Assembly (NCBI GenBank): GCA_037176885.1
Contig: JAWWNJ010000008.1
Span: 1,612,001 to 1,676,000 of the forward strand
Source: Favolaschia claudopus
Taxonomy: Eukaryota > Basidiomycota > Agaricomycetes > Agaricales > Mycenaceae
Direction of reading: 5' to 3'
DNA: 64,000 nt
Under the pieces are notes generated by a model. That model searched no databases and was not told where the DNA came from. It worked only from the letters and a program-made list of their open reading frames with translations. Below, piece after piece: positions 26,239 to 37,012 of this stretch. Position 1 is the first letter of the stretch, and every line of letters starts with the position of its first letter. The position numbers and the translations under genes are program-made.

Positions 26239-27182
26239 ATGCAGGTCACTTCATTGTTCGCGATGTTCTTTGCGTGCGTCCTTGCTCTCCCATCTATATC
26301 GTGGTCGCGTCCTCATAACGCGCATTTCCGGGTCGATCTCATGCAGTTTTCTGTCTTTCTTGGCTCCTTTGGCTACCCTGGCCATGCAAATCACCATACC
26401 CACCAACGCGACCAGCGGGTCGAATTCTGACATCTCGTGGACCATCGAACCTGCCGACGATATAACTGGCTCCATGTCCTTCGTTCTTGCGCAAGGTTCA
26501 ACGCGGACCTCGTTAGCGGCGAACGTAAATCCGACGCCGGGATTTGTACGCGTGAATATACCAACGAGTGCGAGCGGGTGCGTCGTTTTCAACTCTGCGT
26601 TCGCCGGGTGCTGACTTAAAGCAGCGATGGGTGGCGGGTGTTAGCGTTGTCTTCAGACGGGTGAGTGACCCCATGCATCATATGCATTCTCTTGAACGCG
26701 TCATTCCTAGCGCACAAGTCGCTGTCTCCTCATCCTTCTCCATCTTTTCTATTCCAAAGAATGCCGGGCAAAGCATGGCAGCCCCAGTCATAGGCGGTGT
26801 CATTGCTGGCGTCCTAGCTCTCGGTCTTCTGGTCTTTGGATTATTCTTCTATATGCGCCGTCGCCGGCAACGCATCGCTGGCCCCGAATTCAATCTCGAG
26901 GCTAGTTTCCCACAACGCCACCAACCTTCAGGCTCATTCTCCACCATGAGCACCGCCCACGGCGACGCGGTCAAGGCACCGCAGATGATCGAGATGGAGA
27001 AAGTCGAATGGGAGACCGAGCTGGAGGAGCAGTTTGCCCGCGCGCGCGCAGCAACACCCATTTCTCGCGGTCCAACACCGGCGCTCCGCAACGCGTCCCC
27101 GATTCCGATGCCCCTTGTTCCCCAACGCGGTCCAACGCGCAATCTGAGCACGGATTCTGGAGCCAGTCGTGCTTATTTCTAA
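26239..27182 (+). CDS. Secreted single-pass protein with Kre9/Knh1-like N-terminal domain
   Basis: ATG 26239-26241. Joining exon 1 (MQVTSLFAMFFA) to exon 2 after a GT-AG intron completes a signal peptide ending near LAPLATLAMQ. The mature N-terminus, ITIPTNATSGSNSDISWTI followed by ADDITGSMSFVLAQG and FVRVNIPTSASG, matches the pattern of the Ser/Thr-rich Kre9/Knh1-like extracellular domain linked to fungal cell-wall beta-1,6-glucan. Two short exons (DGWRVLALSSDG, then AQVAVSSSFSIFSIP) lead to one transmembrane helix (VIGGVIAGVLALGLLVFGLFF) followed by a basic stop-transfer MRRRRQR. The cytoplasmic tail of about 100 residues is rich in Ser/Pro/Thr, with RGPTPAL and QRGPTRNLS repeats, and ends SRAYF. 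It probably sits in the plasma membrane facing the wall. Unlike GPI-anchored relatives, it has a true cytoplasmic tail. Confidence 0.7.
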
Positions 27183-27713
27183 TGTGTGCGGGTTCTTTCC
27201 GCCTACGGACCTTGACGATGGACTACGATGATGCATGCATGCACGAGCACTCTCTTGCTTTCGATCAGATCAGAATACCCTAGCTAAGATATCGCGGACA
27301 GTGTTTGCTAATTAATTACCCTAGACCTTTACCTTCTGTATCGACGATACTAATTACTCTTTGGGTGTGGCCAAGCAGATTCTAAAACGAGTGTATCTTG
27401 TAAGTATCCGTGTAGTGTATGTATAGCTCTTTTGCCCTGACCCCGGTTCTGTCGTTGTTCGCGAGTATTTGGGCGATTGCTGCAATGGTGATCAGGATTG
27501 GCCAAGAACGAGATTCAAGGCCTAATTTTCTCGGTGCAGAATTGCCTCCTGGTCGAGAAGTGGCGAATCGCTTAAGATTTAGCTTGGTCTTCCATTAGAA
27601 TGTAGCGTACAACACAGCAGTAAATACATTAGTCTCAATCAGTGCTACAATATAACTGATTGACATTCCTAGTTGCTTGGATAATCAAAGCGAAATCAAA
27701 GCAAGAGACAGTA
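27183..27713. other. Intergenic region between convergent genes
   Basis: Separates the 3' ends of the Kre9-like (+) and CorA-like (-) genes. No additional feature recognised. Confidence 0.4.
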
Positions 27714-29906
27714 TCATGGAGCGATAGGTGAGAAGGACTTGGACTCCTGCCTCGACAGCTGCGCCGAGATCGAGTTCCGCGTCCTGGAGGCCTCCCGCGA
27801 CGCGAATTTCTTGCTCAGCCATCCCCAAGGCCAAGACAGATTCTCCCAAAACGAAACAGCATCCTCATCGGGCATCATGCTCAGATTTCTATTCCGGTAT
27901 TGGAACGCGACCACCACCCAGATCGTCAACGCGGTCAATGGGAGGGTTAGTGCGACGTAATGGGCGAGTGTGCCGTACGTGCCGTCCGCCAGGAGGTCGA
28001 TGTTCATCCCGAAGATGGTCTGGAGGATGTGATAGAATGTTGAGAGGTGGGGTGGGTAAGATATACATGGAAAGGCAGCAACTTACCGCGGCGAAAGAGG
28101 CTGGTAGGAAGACCATGGTGAGGTAGGAGATTTGCTTCATGGCTGGGAGATAAGGGATGAGTATGTATGGAAAGACGAGATGAATGATATATGAGAAAAA
28201 TAAATGCGCACCTGCGCTATCCCGCACTGTAGCTTCCGTCAGATGCCTCATTGTCCGACTATCCTCGAGGTTAACACTGCTGAACGCCTACATACAGCCG
28301 TTTTGCAAAATAAATTAGCGTATGCGGATAAAATCCAAGACGTACATACGTACCAAGTCCATGACGTTCTTCAATCGCTTATCCTGCATATTGCGATTTT
28401 GCTCCAGCCTAGCGATCTCGTTGAGCAGATTGTTGGACTCTCTGCGCATGAGGTCTTTCACGAGGGGGATTGTTTCGGGGGATACGTCGGCGCGGGGGTG
28501 TTCGAGCATCGGGTTGGGTGTGTTGGCGATGAAGACCACGGTCTTCCTGAAATCTTCGAGAAGGGAGGAGTAGTGGAGGAGATGCGCGCGGACGACGTGG
28601 AGTTGTTGTGTGAGTGTCATATCAGTCATGGTCATTACCCGGCCTTCCTGTGCTTGTATTTGAGAAACCGGTAGTCAGATAGGATTAATGGGAGATGTAC
28701 AAGCCAGCAAATGTGGGCGTAGAGAGCGTCGAGAGCCTCGTCGAAAGCGTAGAGAGGATACCACAGCAGAGCGAGGAGGACAAAGGACGGGTCGGACGAG
28801 ATAGTGGAGGAAAATATCTTGTTCCAGTATACAGATTGTCCAGCAGCGAGTAGTCGTGTGCGCAGAGTGTGCGCGGTTGTTGTTCGGTGGTTGTGTGGGG
28901 GATGGTAGCTGATGATGGTGCTCAAGTCGTTCGACCGCACCATATGAATTGCTAAGATATCCGGAAGTAATATGCGGTTGGCTAGATTTTGCTTTTAACG
29001 GCGAAACATTCCACAAAGGACGAATATTAGACGTACTTGAGCTCAGGAGCAGGGGGGCTTGGGTATCAATTGCCTGGTCAGCTGAATTGAGCGTTGGAAC
29101 GGTGGGGGAATAGCTTGATGTTGGGCTGGGCGGCACGGTCGTTGGGTTATGCATGGAGCGAATGAACGTCAAGGTCAGCGTGACGTCTGTGAAGCGTTTG
29201 GCGCTCGAAACATGTTGCTAAAGACAGTGGATGGACGCACGGTCGCCTTGTCCCACTGCTTCTTGGTATCGCGAAGGTATCCAGTTCAAGGACGAGGAAA
29301 AGAAGAAGGGCTCGATGTTGAGCGCGGTCCCCAAAATCGTCAAGACCGGCCCAGAGAGATTGTCGACAAACAGGGCCCTGACTCTGACGTTGGACGGCAG
29401 GTCCTGGTGCAGTTTGTTCCAGTACTCTTCTGCGTTCTCTAGGGTAACGATATGGTCGTCGTCTGGCGTGAACAAGCCGGTATCAAGGACGTGTACCTGG
29501 TGAATAGTACATTTTTCCCGGACACGCTGCACGATTTTCGTTATGCCGCTTTTGTGCTGCTGAGAAGGTGTCCAGTTTGGGTACAATGATTGTGGGTACT
29601 GTTCACGATGTTTCGGATTTATAAGAAACAAGTAGAAAGAAATGCATATACTTTGGAGAAATGCTTCTGCTCAGCGGTTGGTTGCAATCGCGCCGGTTCT
29701 GCAAGAAGGTCCAAATCTATCTGTGTAGAGATTACATTAGCTTCGAACGCCATACATACGAACCCCTCAGCGCTACAAACCTCGCTGTCGAGGTCGAGAA
29801 ACGGCCAGGGCCCGGAAGGTGCGCCATGCCTGTGGCTTGGTTGAGGGATGCGGGGAGGCATCTCCCGCGCGTTAGCAGTCGCATAGAGCTCGATGGGGAA
29901 CGACAT
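27714..29906 (-). CDS. CorA-like divalent metal ion transporter
   Basis: Predicted fungal CorA-family transporter (Mg2+ or related divalent cations). ATG 29904-29906 encodes MSFPIELYATANAREMPPR; downstream exons give VHVLDTGLFTPDDDHIVTLE near 29470, NVRVRALFVDNLSGPVLTIL near 29380, and FVLLALLWYPLYAFDEALD near 28770. A long helical stretch follows (HVVRAHLLHYSSLLEDFRKT, LMRRESNNLLNEIARLEQNR), the stalk that lines CorA pores. Near 28130 is MKQISYLTMVFLPASFAA, spliced to the defining GMN motif in TIFGMNIDLLADGTYG near 28010, and then the second membrane helix (YVALTLPLTALTIWVVVAF). The stop is at 27714-27716. The GMN selectivity loop is intact. The gene starts 341 bp from the divergent stomatin-like gene. 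Confidence 0.85.
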
Positions 29907-30247
29907 GAGAGATATTACTGAGATATTCAGCCAGAAGAGCAGTGAAAGAGTAGTGGAGGAACCAAGGAGGAACTTAGGGCGTCAGGTTGACAGAGATCTT
30001 GATCGCTGCGGACGTCAACGAGGTCAATATTAGTTCTTCTCCTCCACCACTACACCCAAACCTGCCTGGCCTAGACAGCTGAACGTCTGCCAGCTATGTG
30101 TAGGCGCGTAAAGCGCTTAAATCTGCCCGTCTTCCTCGGCGGCACTGTGTCCTATAATCATCTCTTGCCGGCGCGCGACGCGTCTTCGGCAACCGATGTC
30201 AACCCGTGAATAAAACTGCGACGGCGACAGCTCTTCTCTTGACCAAC
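29907..30247. promoter_or_regulatory. Divergent intergenic promoter region
   Basis: 341 bp between the start codons of the CorA-like (-) and stomatin-like (+) genes. It should carry both promoters. No TATA box or clear palindromic operator stands out. Confidence 0.4.
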
Positions 30248-31695
30248 ATGAACTCTCTAGCTTTACGCCGTTCAGCTCTAAAAGCCGTATCTAGACCGAA
30301 ACCTCGGGCGGCGAATGTGGTTCTTGCACCTCGACGGACGTTTATAACCATCATTGAGCAAGGAAAAGAGGGTTGGCGCCTGAGGTACGCATTGCCCTCT
30401 TCGCTAAAATTCATTCTTGCTGAAACCGACCACTACAGTCTTGGCCGCAGCCCCGTCCGCCTCACACCCGGTCTCAATCTCAACATCCCCATCTACCACT
30501 CTCTCCAAAAAATTGACCTTCGTGAATCGTCCATCTCCATTCCCCATGTATGTTCATTATAACTTACTCTACAACTTCCCTTGAAATTGGATGAGCTGAT
30601 TACGAGCTGCTCCGTAGCTCACAGGCTACACCGCCGACAACGTTCCAGTAACCTGCTCCGGCTCCCTCTTCTACCGTATCATCGACGGATACAAAGCCTG
30701 CTTTGCCATCAGCGACGTCGACAACAATATCCGCAATACCGGGACGAGTGCAGTACGGTCAGTCATCGGGCATTTCACGTATGACCAGGTATGTCTGTCG
30801 TCTTCCTTAGGTTTTTAATTTGTGCTGTGCTAACGGATGAGGTAGGTCATCAGCGACCGCAACGAGCTGAATAAACGATTGAATACCGTCATCGGGAACT
30901 CCATTGCGGTGCGTATAAAAGGTCTTGGTTTAAGACGAGAAAATCTGAGTGAGCGGTAGAATTGGGGTGTGGAGTGTACACGATTCGAGATTCAGTCTTT
31001 CCAACCTGCGAACCGTGAGGTCGAGGTAGGCGCTCCCGATTTCATGTGCCTCGTTGTCCGTCTAATTCACCCTTTGCCCGTCTAGCGCCAACTCGAGCTG
31101 CAAATGGAAGCAGAACGAAACCGACGAAAACAGCTCCTCGACACCCAAGCGCAAATCAACGTTGCCGAAGGACAAAAGCAGCGCGTCATCTTAGAATCCG
31201 AGGGCCACGCAAGTACTTTCCTTTGTCGCCTTGCTGTCTTTACTGACAATACCTCTCTCAAATATGTACCCACAGCTCGCGGCAAAATCCAACGAAGCCG
31301 ACGCCGCTTTCAAAACCGTCGTCCGCGAAGCCGAAGCCCGCAAGCAACAAGCCCTTATGGAGGCCTCCGCCTTGGCCTCGCAAATCGACGCCATCGCCGA
31401 GGCCGTCTCTGCACCCAGCAGTGCACCGGGGCCGGCGGAGCGCAAGCAGGCGTTGAACGCGCTGGTGGAGCTGAGGAGATTGGACCAGTTGAGGGCAATT
31501 GCGGGTAATGCCGGGAAGGGGACGTATTTCTTTGGGAATCAGGCGGCCTTGGGGATGGGGCTGGGAGGTGGGGCGGGGGATGCGTTTAGTGTGGATTATG
31601 CGGAGCAGGTGAAGGCGGGTTTAGTGGATAAGGAAAAGGGAAAATCAGATGTGAAGGGGCCGAGGGTGGAGGTGGGTGGTGTTGCGGTGCAGTGA
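30248..31695 (+). CDS. Mitochondrial stomatin-like (SPFH/prohibitin-domain) protein
   Basis: SPFH-domain scaffold resembling stomatin-like protein 2, a mitochondrial inner-membrane organiser. ATG 30248-30250 gives an Arg-rich, acid-poor leader (NSLALRRSALKAVSRPKPRA), a good mitochondrial presequence. Assembled frames then read FITIIEQGKEGWRL-SLGRSPVRLTPGLNLNIP (first intron between), LQKIDLRESSISIPH, LTGYTADNVPVTCSGSLFYR, YKACFAISDVDNNIR, GTSAVRSVIGHFTYDQ, DRNELNKRLNTVIG, WGVECTRFEIQSFQPANREVE and the coiled-coil QLELQMEAERNRRKQLLDTQ plus INVAEGQKQRVILESEGHA. After a further intron comes LAAKSNEADAAFKTVV and a C-terminal QALNALVELRRLDQLRAIAG with a Gly-rich end. Stop TGA 31693-31695. Six introns of 50-65 nt were followed and no defect was seen. 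An in-frame GTG 42 nt upstream was rejected as start. Confidence 0.85.
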
Positions 31696-31838
31696 GAGAG
31701 AAAGAGGCGGCTGACATTGGTGACTTGCTTGTGAAGAGGACGATGCCACGATGATTTCAATGTTTGTATCGATCAAGTACCCCCACTCAGTGTGTATTTC
31801 TAGACAAGCTTTGCGTAGTGTTCGTTCATAAGTGCCAT

Positions 31839-32300
31839 TCATGATGAGTAAAACATCAACCTCCCGAGGAAGATCATAGTAACGGATTGTCCTTCTTGAT
31901 CAGCAGCGTTGTCCGAAGCTAGGTGTAGTTCATGCAGCAGATTCACTTCCTGCCAAACGCCATTGAGAATAGGTCGAAGAAAGATCCGTCGCCAAACTCG
32001 CTGAAGAAGAAACGAAGTGTTCACGGAACCCGAGCTCGATTTCAGATAGAGCAAGGTGTTGCCGATCCGGTCGCGGAGTCTATCGCCATTCAGCTTAAAG
32101 CCTTGAGGATCGACGATGAAGCATACAGTGGTCGGTGTTGTGTAAGTGGTCCACCAAACAGATTGCGATGACCGGATGCCACTTTCAGAGTAGCTTTGAG
32201 GTCGAAATGAGGGCAGCGACCGCGAGGATGGGACGAACGCGACTGGCGGTCGGAAGCGGGCTAGAAGTAGTAGGAGCGCTGCAGTGGCGCGCTTCATCAT
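31839..32300 (-). CDS. Possible small secreted protein, unknown
   Basis: One uninterrupted frame from ATG 32298-32300 to 31839, about 153 residues. The N-terminus (MMKRATAALLLLLARF) is hydrophobic with a basic head and could be a signal peptide, followed by a Ser/Pro/Arg-rich stretch and no known domain. There is no cysteine pattern typical of effectors. The open frame could be fortuitous, because it sits just downstream of the convergent stomatin-like gene and has no intron. Low confidence. Confidence 0.3.
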   Translation of the reverse strand: MMKRATAALLLLLARFRPPVAFVPSSRSLPSFRPQSYSESGIRSSQSVWWTTYTTPTTVCFIVDPQGFKLNGDRLRDRIGNTLLYLKSSSGSVNTSFLLQRVWRRIFLRPILNGVWQEVNLLHELHLASDNAADQEGQSVTMIFLGRLMFYSS

Positions 32301-32614
32301 CCAGCGGGCGTGGCTTGACAGCAAAAAAATGAGAAGCGGATGGAGACAGCCTAAAGATCGCTGAGCTCGGAGGGAGATTCCAATTTGATGGGCGGGTGAG
32401 TGGTCAATCTTGGTTCAATCCTGACCATTGTTGACAAGGTGAAAAATCTTCGAGATCCAACCCAGTCAGTGTTTTACAAGCACAACAGACGAGTATAAGA
32501 CGAGAATGGCTCCAAAGCGTTTTGCAAAGCTCGGTTCTCCGTCTGTGTTTCGTACGACGTACTTCTTCATCCTTGCCTGAACAGATCAGCGAAGATCAGG
32601 TAGGCGTGCGAACC

Positions 32615-32740
32615 TTGAAGCGAGATCACGGGAACGAAATCACGGCCAAACAACGCGTCTTAATTAGCGCGTCCCGGCGCGTTAACTTCTAGTGGACCTC
32701 GCCTGGCCGAGTTGTAGTATGAGTTATTTTTCGATAGAAC
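32615..32740 (-). repeat. Inverted copy of the left-edge ACGCG-rich repeat
   Basis: Reverse complement matches positions about 5-125. Over 40 bp (62-101 against 32649-32688) only about four differences are visible, and flanking blocks ATAACTC and TCCCGTGATCT are shared as well. It carries no coding frame and may be a short non-autonomous element. Confidence 0.55.
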
Positions 32741-32842
32741 TGCAAAAAAATTCATTTTATAGGTATTTCCGCACTTTCTCTCCAAGTCGAACGTCCGGTG
32801 GTTGAAAAAATGCGACGCAAGGCGGGCTTCCACGTCAACTAG

Positions 32843-33206
32843 CTCATTGATCTACAGGGTACCATCGTACCCAAAAGGTATAGCTTTTGGTTTGGGCCGC
32901 CGGTCGATTATTTCCAGAGACAGCTCGTAGTCGAGTGCGTATTTTGTTTTGGTTCGCGACGATTTGCTAACAACTTCGAAGGTGGAAGGCTACACAAGCT
33001 GCTTACGCTCTCCATAAAGCCGGAGTGTTCCACGGTGATTTGGTCGACGCGAACCAGCATCATTTCATTCTATGGGACACGACGTTTGGATCGTCGACTT
33101 CAGCGTCGCTGTCTCGTACCGTTGCGTTAAGTTCGTGGGTTCTCGCAACGTGCTGCAGGGAACGGCCTTGACCAGATTTGTGGCTGCTCAGAAGTGGCCA
33201 GAGTGA
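32843..33206 (+). pseudogene. Decayed protein-kinase-like fragment
   Basis: Reads LIDLQGTIVPKRYSFWFG, then after an intron-like gap ATQAAYALHKAGVFHGDL with HHFILWD, and in a shifted frame VWIVDFSVAVSYRC. LQGxxVPxxY, HGDL and IVDF are the landmark motifs of the fungal protein-kinase-like family, where HGDL stands for the catalytic loop and DF for the metal-binding residue. A one-base frame change separates HGDL from IVDF (near 33075). An in-frame TAG (32840-32842) lies just before the fragment, and the N-lobe is not visible. It is a relic, not an expressed kinase. Confidence 0.65.
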
Positions 33207-33250
33207 AAAGTCTATTTGCCGTTCGATGCCCACTTAACGAAAACGAAGAG

Positions 33251-33266
33251 ATTTTGCCGCGGCGGC
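33251..33266. promoter_or_regulatory. Second copy of the 16-bp GC-rich word
   Basis: ATTTTGCCGCGGCGGC, identical to 23107-23122. Here it continues as GGTAAATTTT, making an imperfect inverted repeat. No annotated start codon is close, so it may mark the promoter of a lost gene or belong to a repeat. Confidence 0.35.
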
Positions 33267-34118
33267 GGTAAATTTTCAACAAAAGTACTTAGAAGCTTGA
33301 GATTTTTGTAAACGAGCATTCAAGACTTGATCTCCGCTATTCAGAAGGAAACAAAGAATTGATCCAGCAAACGTTTCAAACGCGTACTGTGAGACTTGTA
33401 GCCATTTATGACGCCGCTTCACCGAATGTTGAACATGATCGAACCGAAAAAACGACCATTCTGCACGCATGTCAATGGATGGGCGAAGTTCTTTTAGTCA
33501 ACAGCATTATTATTGGCGACCTCTCTGAATCCGTCCCCACATCTCTGATGTGGCTCAACTGGGAGGAACAGTGATTCATTTCGACGAAATAACCTACTTA
33601 CTTCCCTCCCAAGTCACCAAACACCAGCCAGCACCCACGGTAGGAAAGGAGTCCCGGGTATAAGGATTCCTATCCGACGCCGCCTTTGCCAACGCCGCGG
33701 AAAACAGGCATCTTGACCGTTCGAAGCATTCTCACACTCTCGATTAACAGGCGGATGAGGGAAAGTGAAGTTGTTCGCAGTGATTCTCGGTGATGACTCT
33801 CTCCTTCGTGGCTTCCTGCCGGAGTTCTGAATACAGTGATCGAGGCGTTGCTAGATTTGCGGTCTGTGAAGAAACCAAAATTTAGCCAAGCTGACGGGAT
33901 TTTCATACAGCACCCTGTTCTGAGCACTCGTTGCATTTGATCGCTAGAATCTGACCGAGAGCATGAATTCGGAACTGCCCAACAGAAAACTGTTGTTGCA
34001 CTGTTGAGGTATCGTTGCAGTTCGATATTGAACGGACCGTGTCGCCGAATTCAGAGTTGTTCAGTCCAGTAATGGGTCGCGCACGTAGTCTCCCCCCTGC
34101 AGACCAGGCAAGGCCATA
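33267..34118. other. Gene-free stretch
   Basis: Short, motif-free open frames only. It may include the untranslated 3' end, or a final short exon, of the coiled-coil gene that follows. Confidence 0.3.
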
Positions 34119-36360
34119 TTAAAATTGAACCATAGTAACAAGTCGAACTGAATAACCACACGGAGAGCTCCGAAGCAAACAGAGTTGGGTCATCCTTCTG
34201 AAGGTTCGCGAACTACAAGCGATCAGACGGTGGGCGGTATTGCAAACACAAAGCAACCGACCTGGCCGCTCACTCCGAGCGAAAGAGACTCGATTCATGT
34301 CTAATTTTCGTTGAGACAGTGGCGCAAACACAAGTCGTTGAAGCGTACCATCCTGCGGTGCCGGATTCTCGGCTTCCGTTCTATCGCTGTCTATGTCTAT
34401 GGGACTTGACATGCCCTTTGGTGACTGTGGCGCACTGTCTGGGGTGCGAATTTTGAGTTGCAGAATTTCTTGGCGGGCGTCGACCAGCGCTACGGCGAGT
34501 TAAGTTGAGGAACAACATAAAGATGTTGAAAAGATAATAATTCTCACCGTTCTCGACAAGATGCAGTTCGCGGACTACAGCAGTGATTAGTTGCGTGCGG
34601 AATTCAATCCGTTCAGACGGCAGGCAGAACGATTATTCGGTCGCATGCGCGAGAAACAATAAACGGAAGCAACGATGCGAATCAAGCGCACCCGCAGTGC
34701 GACCAAACATTCCAACAGCGTCTGTTAGATCACAAACTTCGTCACATACCTGCTTCGCGTGTCTTCTGCTCAGCCTCTTCTACCTGACGTTCCAAGATAC
34801 GTACAGCTGTGGAATTCCGATGAATATTATTCTGAGCCAATGATGGCACCGGGCATTACCTTTACGCTGTTCGTCAAGCTCAACTTGTGCCCGTTGCTCA
34901 ACGGAAGCCAAGGCTATATGAGTGCGGTATGTCAGCATCCTACCACATGCGAGTAGAAGGAAATATCACCGACCTGCCATCAATTCTTGCTCCTTCTTCT
35001 GATACATAAATGACACTGGTCCAATTGAGCTCGCTTCCAGTCAACTGGAGGGAGAAAACTCACGGCTGATAACATCTTTTTCTTTCTTCTTGACTGATGA
35101 GAGTGAGCTCGGAGCGGCAGAAAGAAACGACTTATACACACATTTGGAGAGTTCCCGGTTTTTCTGCCGCAATTCTGGCGGATATCACGACCACAATTAA
35201 TTATTGACGAGGAAAGAGAAGCGTACCTCGTTTGAAATGCGCCTCGGCGAATTGGGCACGTTGCATTTCATTCCACGCTGTGTGAGCGACAAAAGATTAG
35301 TTTGTTGCACAGCGAAATATTTGTCGCAGTCCAAAAAACTCACCAAAACTCTCACGCAACTCTTGTTCGGTGGCGCCTGGATGGGCTAGAATCGAATACG
35401 GTCGAAATTTTATTTTTATGAATAGATTTGAGGTCACTGACGATTGAGTGGCGGATGACCATGCGAATGTTCCCTAGGTAAATTCGAAGGACCGGCTACT
35501 GGATAATCGTAGGCAGGCGGCGTTCTTCGATGGAGGGAGTCAGCCGAGATCGATTGACGGGACTCGGAGACTGGGTGAGGTGATGTATGCCGCAACGTTC
35601 GGCGGCTCTGCGATGAGGATTGTGGGTACACGGAAGGCATCACGGGGCTTTTGGGCGGCTGAACTGGACTTCGATGTGGAATCGAGGAAGTCGACAAGGG
35701 AGGGAGGTGTACGCGTGCCCGCGAAAATTGAGGCGAGGGAGTTTGGCTGGCAGAGGAGTCTGAGCGCCGTCTTTTCTCTGGGCCAGGCGCGCTTGCAGCT
35801 CCGAGTAGCCTTGCCGGTGGAGAGCCAGATCCGGAATGCCGACCACTGGAGTGCTGGGTCGACCGCTCCTCTACCTCGATCATGTTAGCCAGAATTTCGG
35901 CCACAAGAGCTTCGACGTCGGGATTTTTGGAGCCTGGTGCGACTGTAGCGATGTTTTTCTGGGTCATAGTTGCTCGACTAGCGCAAATTTCGGCTCGTGA
36001 GCTCCAGGTCACCCCAGAGAGATCAGCCCATAGATAGATGTCAGATGTCTGTGCGTCTCCGCACCAGGGATGGGCTACTAGAAACTTGTAGAGTGGAATT
36101 TTATCGAGAAGAACCGAAGTCCACCGCTGCCATTGCCCTGGCGCGCGGCTTTGACGATCCCGCCAGTATAGAGCATAGGAGCCAGGCGTCAAGTCAACAT
36201 ACAAGTCCCCCACATTGCCGAAGGTAGAAGATGGGGGTCCTGTTCCCCTGTATTCCAAAAAAGAAACACGGCAAGATCTGCCGGAACTGTCGAAGGAATA
36301 AGGGTGTCCTGGAGCGAAAGCGTCGGGGTTGACGGTGAATGTTCTGCGAATGGAGTGCAT
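34119..36360 (-). CDS. Hypothetical protein: conserved N-terminal domain plus coiled coil
   Basis: ATG 36358-36360 starts a 300-residue exon. Its N-terminal 120 residues (VSFLEYRGTGPPSS, VGDLYVDLTPGSYALYWRD, LYKFLVAHPWCGDAQTSDIY, YLWADLSGVTWSSRAEI) look like a conserved fungal domain of unknown function. A Ser/Pro-rich disordered stretch follows, up to about 35434. Very short exons come next: AHPGATEQELRESF near 35360, AWNEMQRAQFAEAHFKR near 35250, KKKEKDVIS near 35080, KKEQELMA near 34995, LASVEQRAQVELDEQRK near 34890, LERQVEEAEQKTREA near 34770, AVVRELHLVEN near 34560, and ALVDARQEILQLKIRTPDSA leading to MSSPIDIDSDRTEAENPAPQ near 34370. These pieces are strongly helical and charged, a likely coiled coil. 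Known DNA or RNA domains are not visible. The last exon and the stop are not resolved; the 3' end given is provisional. Function unknown. Confidence 0.55.
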
Positions 36361-37012
36361 GGAGGTGAAGGTGGTTGGAGGTGGCACAGGTCACCTGTGG
36401 CCCACTGAGGACAAGAAGGGGGAATCTCTCGACGTGCGAACTATAGAAGCACGAATGAATGGGCGTTTAGCCTGATGCATCACTGATCCTGGCTCGGACA
36501 TCATCGTTGGCGTCCCGGAAAAGAAACGCCGCGAGTGACTTCATCCACTTACCTCGGCAGAGCTGCAGCTGTCAGAATTACCAAAGAATCATGAACGCGT
36601 GCCGTATAAGTTGCCTTGTAGGTGCAATGAATGGTTCACAATGGATGGTGGGGTTGCTGAGTCGGGATTCCGGCAGGATATCTGTTGACTACAGTGCTCG
36701 AAATAGTATGGGATTCGATTTCGAGCCACCGATCCAGTATAAATAGTGGCGAAGTACACAGCCCACGCGTGAGGCAAGTTGATAGGAAGATGGGATGTAT
36801 ACGGCGGTCGACGATGAACAGTCTAAAGCGAATAGTACCATGCATGCATGGCCACAGGATCCATCGATGGCTAGCAGGAGGAGTTCAATCTGAATTTGTA
36901 GTTGGTTCAAATCGGCGTCTGAGGCAAACACTCACAACATTGTCCGGAACGGTCAACTCGCACGCGCCCGACGCCGCGTCGCCGTCTCCTACACGCGCCA
37001 TTGGCGGCCGGT
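36361..37012. promoter_or_regulatory. Divergent intergenic region
   Basis: 652 bp between the coiled-coil gene (-) and the histone methyltransferase (+). A TATAAATA sequence at about 36737-36744 could serve the plus-strand gene, although the start codon chosen lies some 270 bp further on. The plus-strand open frame from 36789 does not connect to the methyltransferase frame. Confidence 0.35.

Noticed and set aside
26251..26592. Minus-strand frame over the Kre9-like gene
   Set aside because: Antisense shadow; the plus strand has a signal peptide, conserved domain and membrane helix.
30206..30247. Upstream in-frame extension of the stomatin-like protein
   Set aside because: It would need a GTG start; the first ATG at 30248 gives a normal mitochondrial leader.
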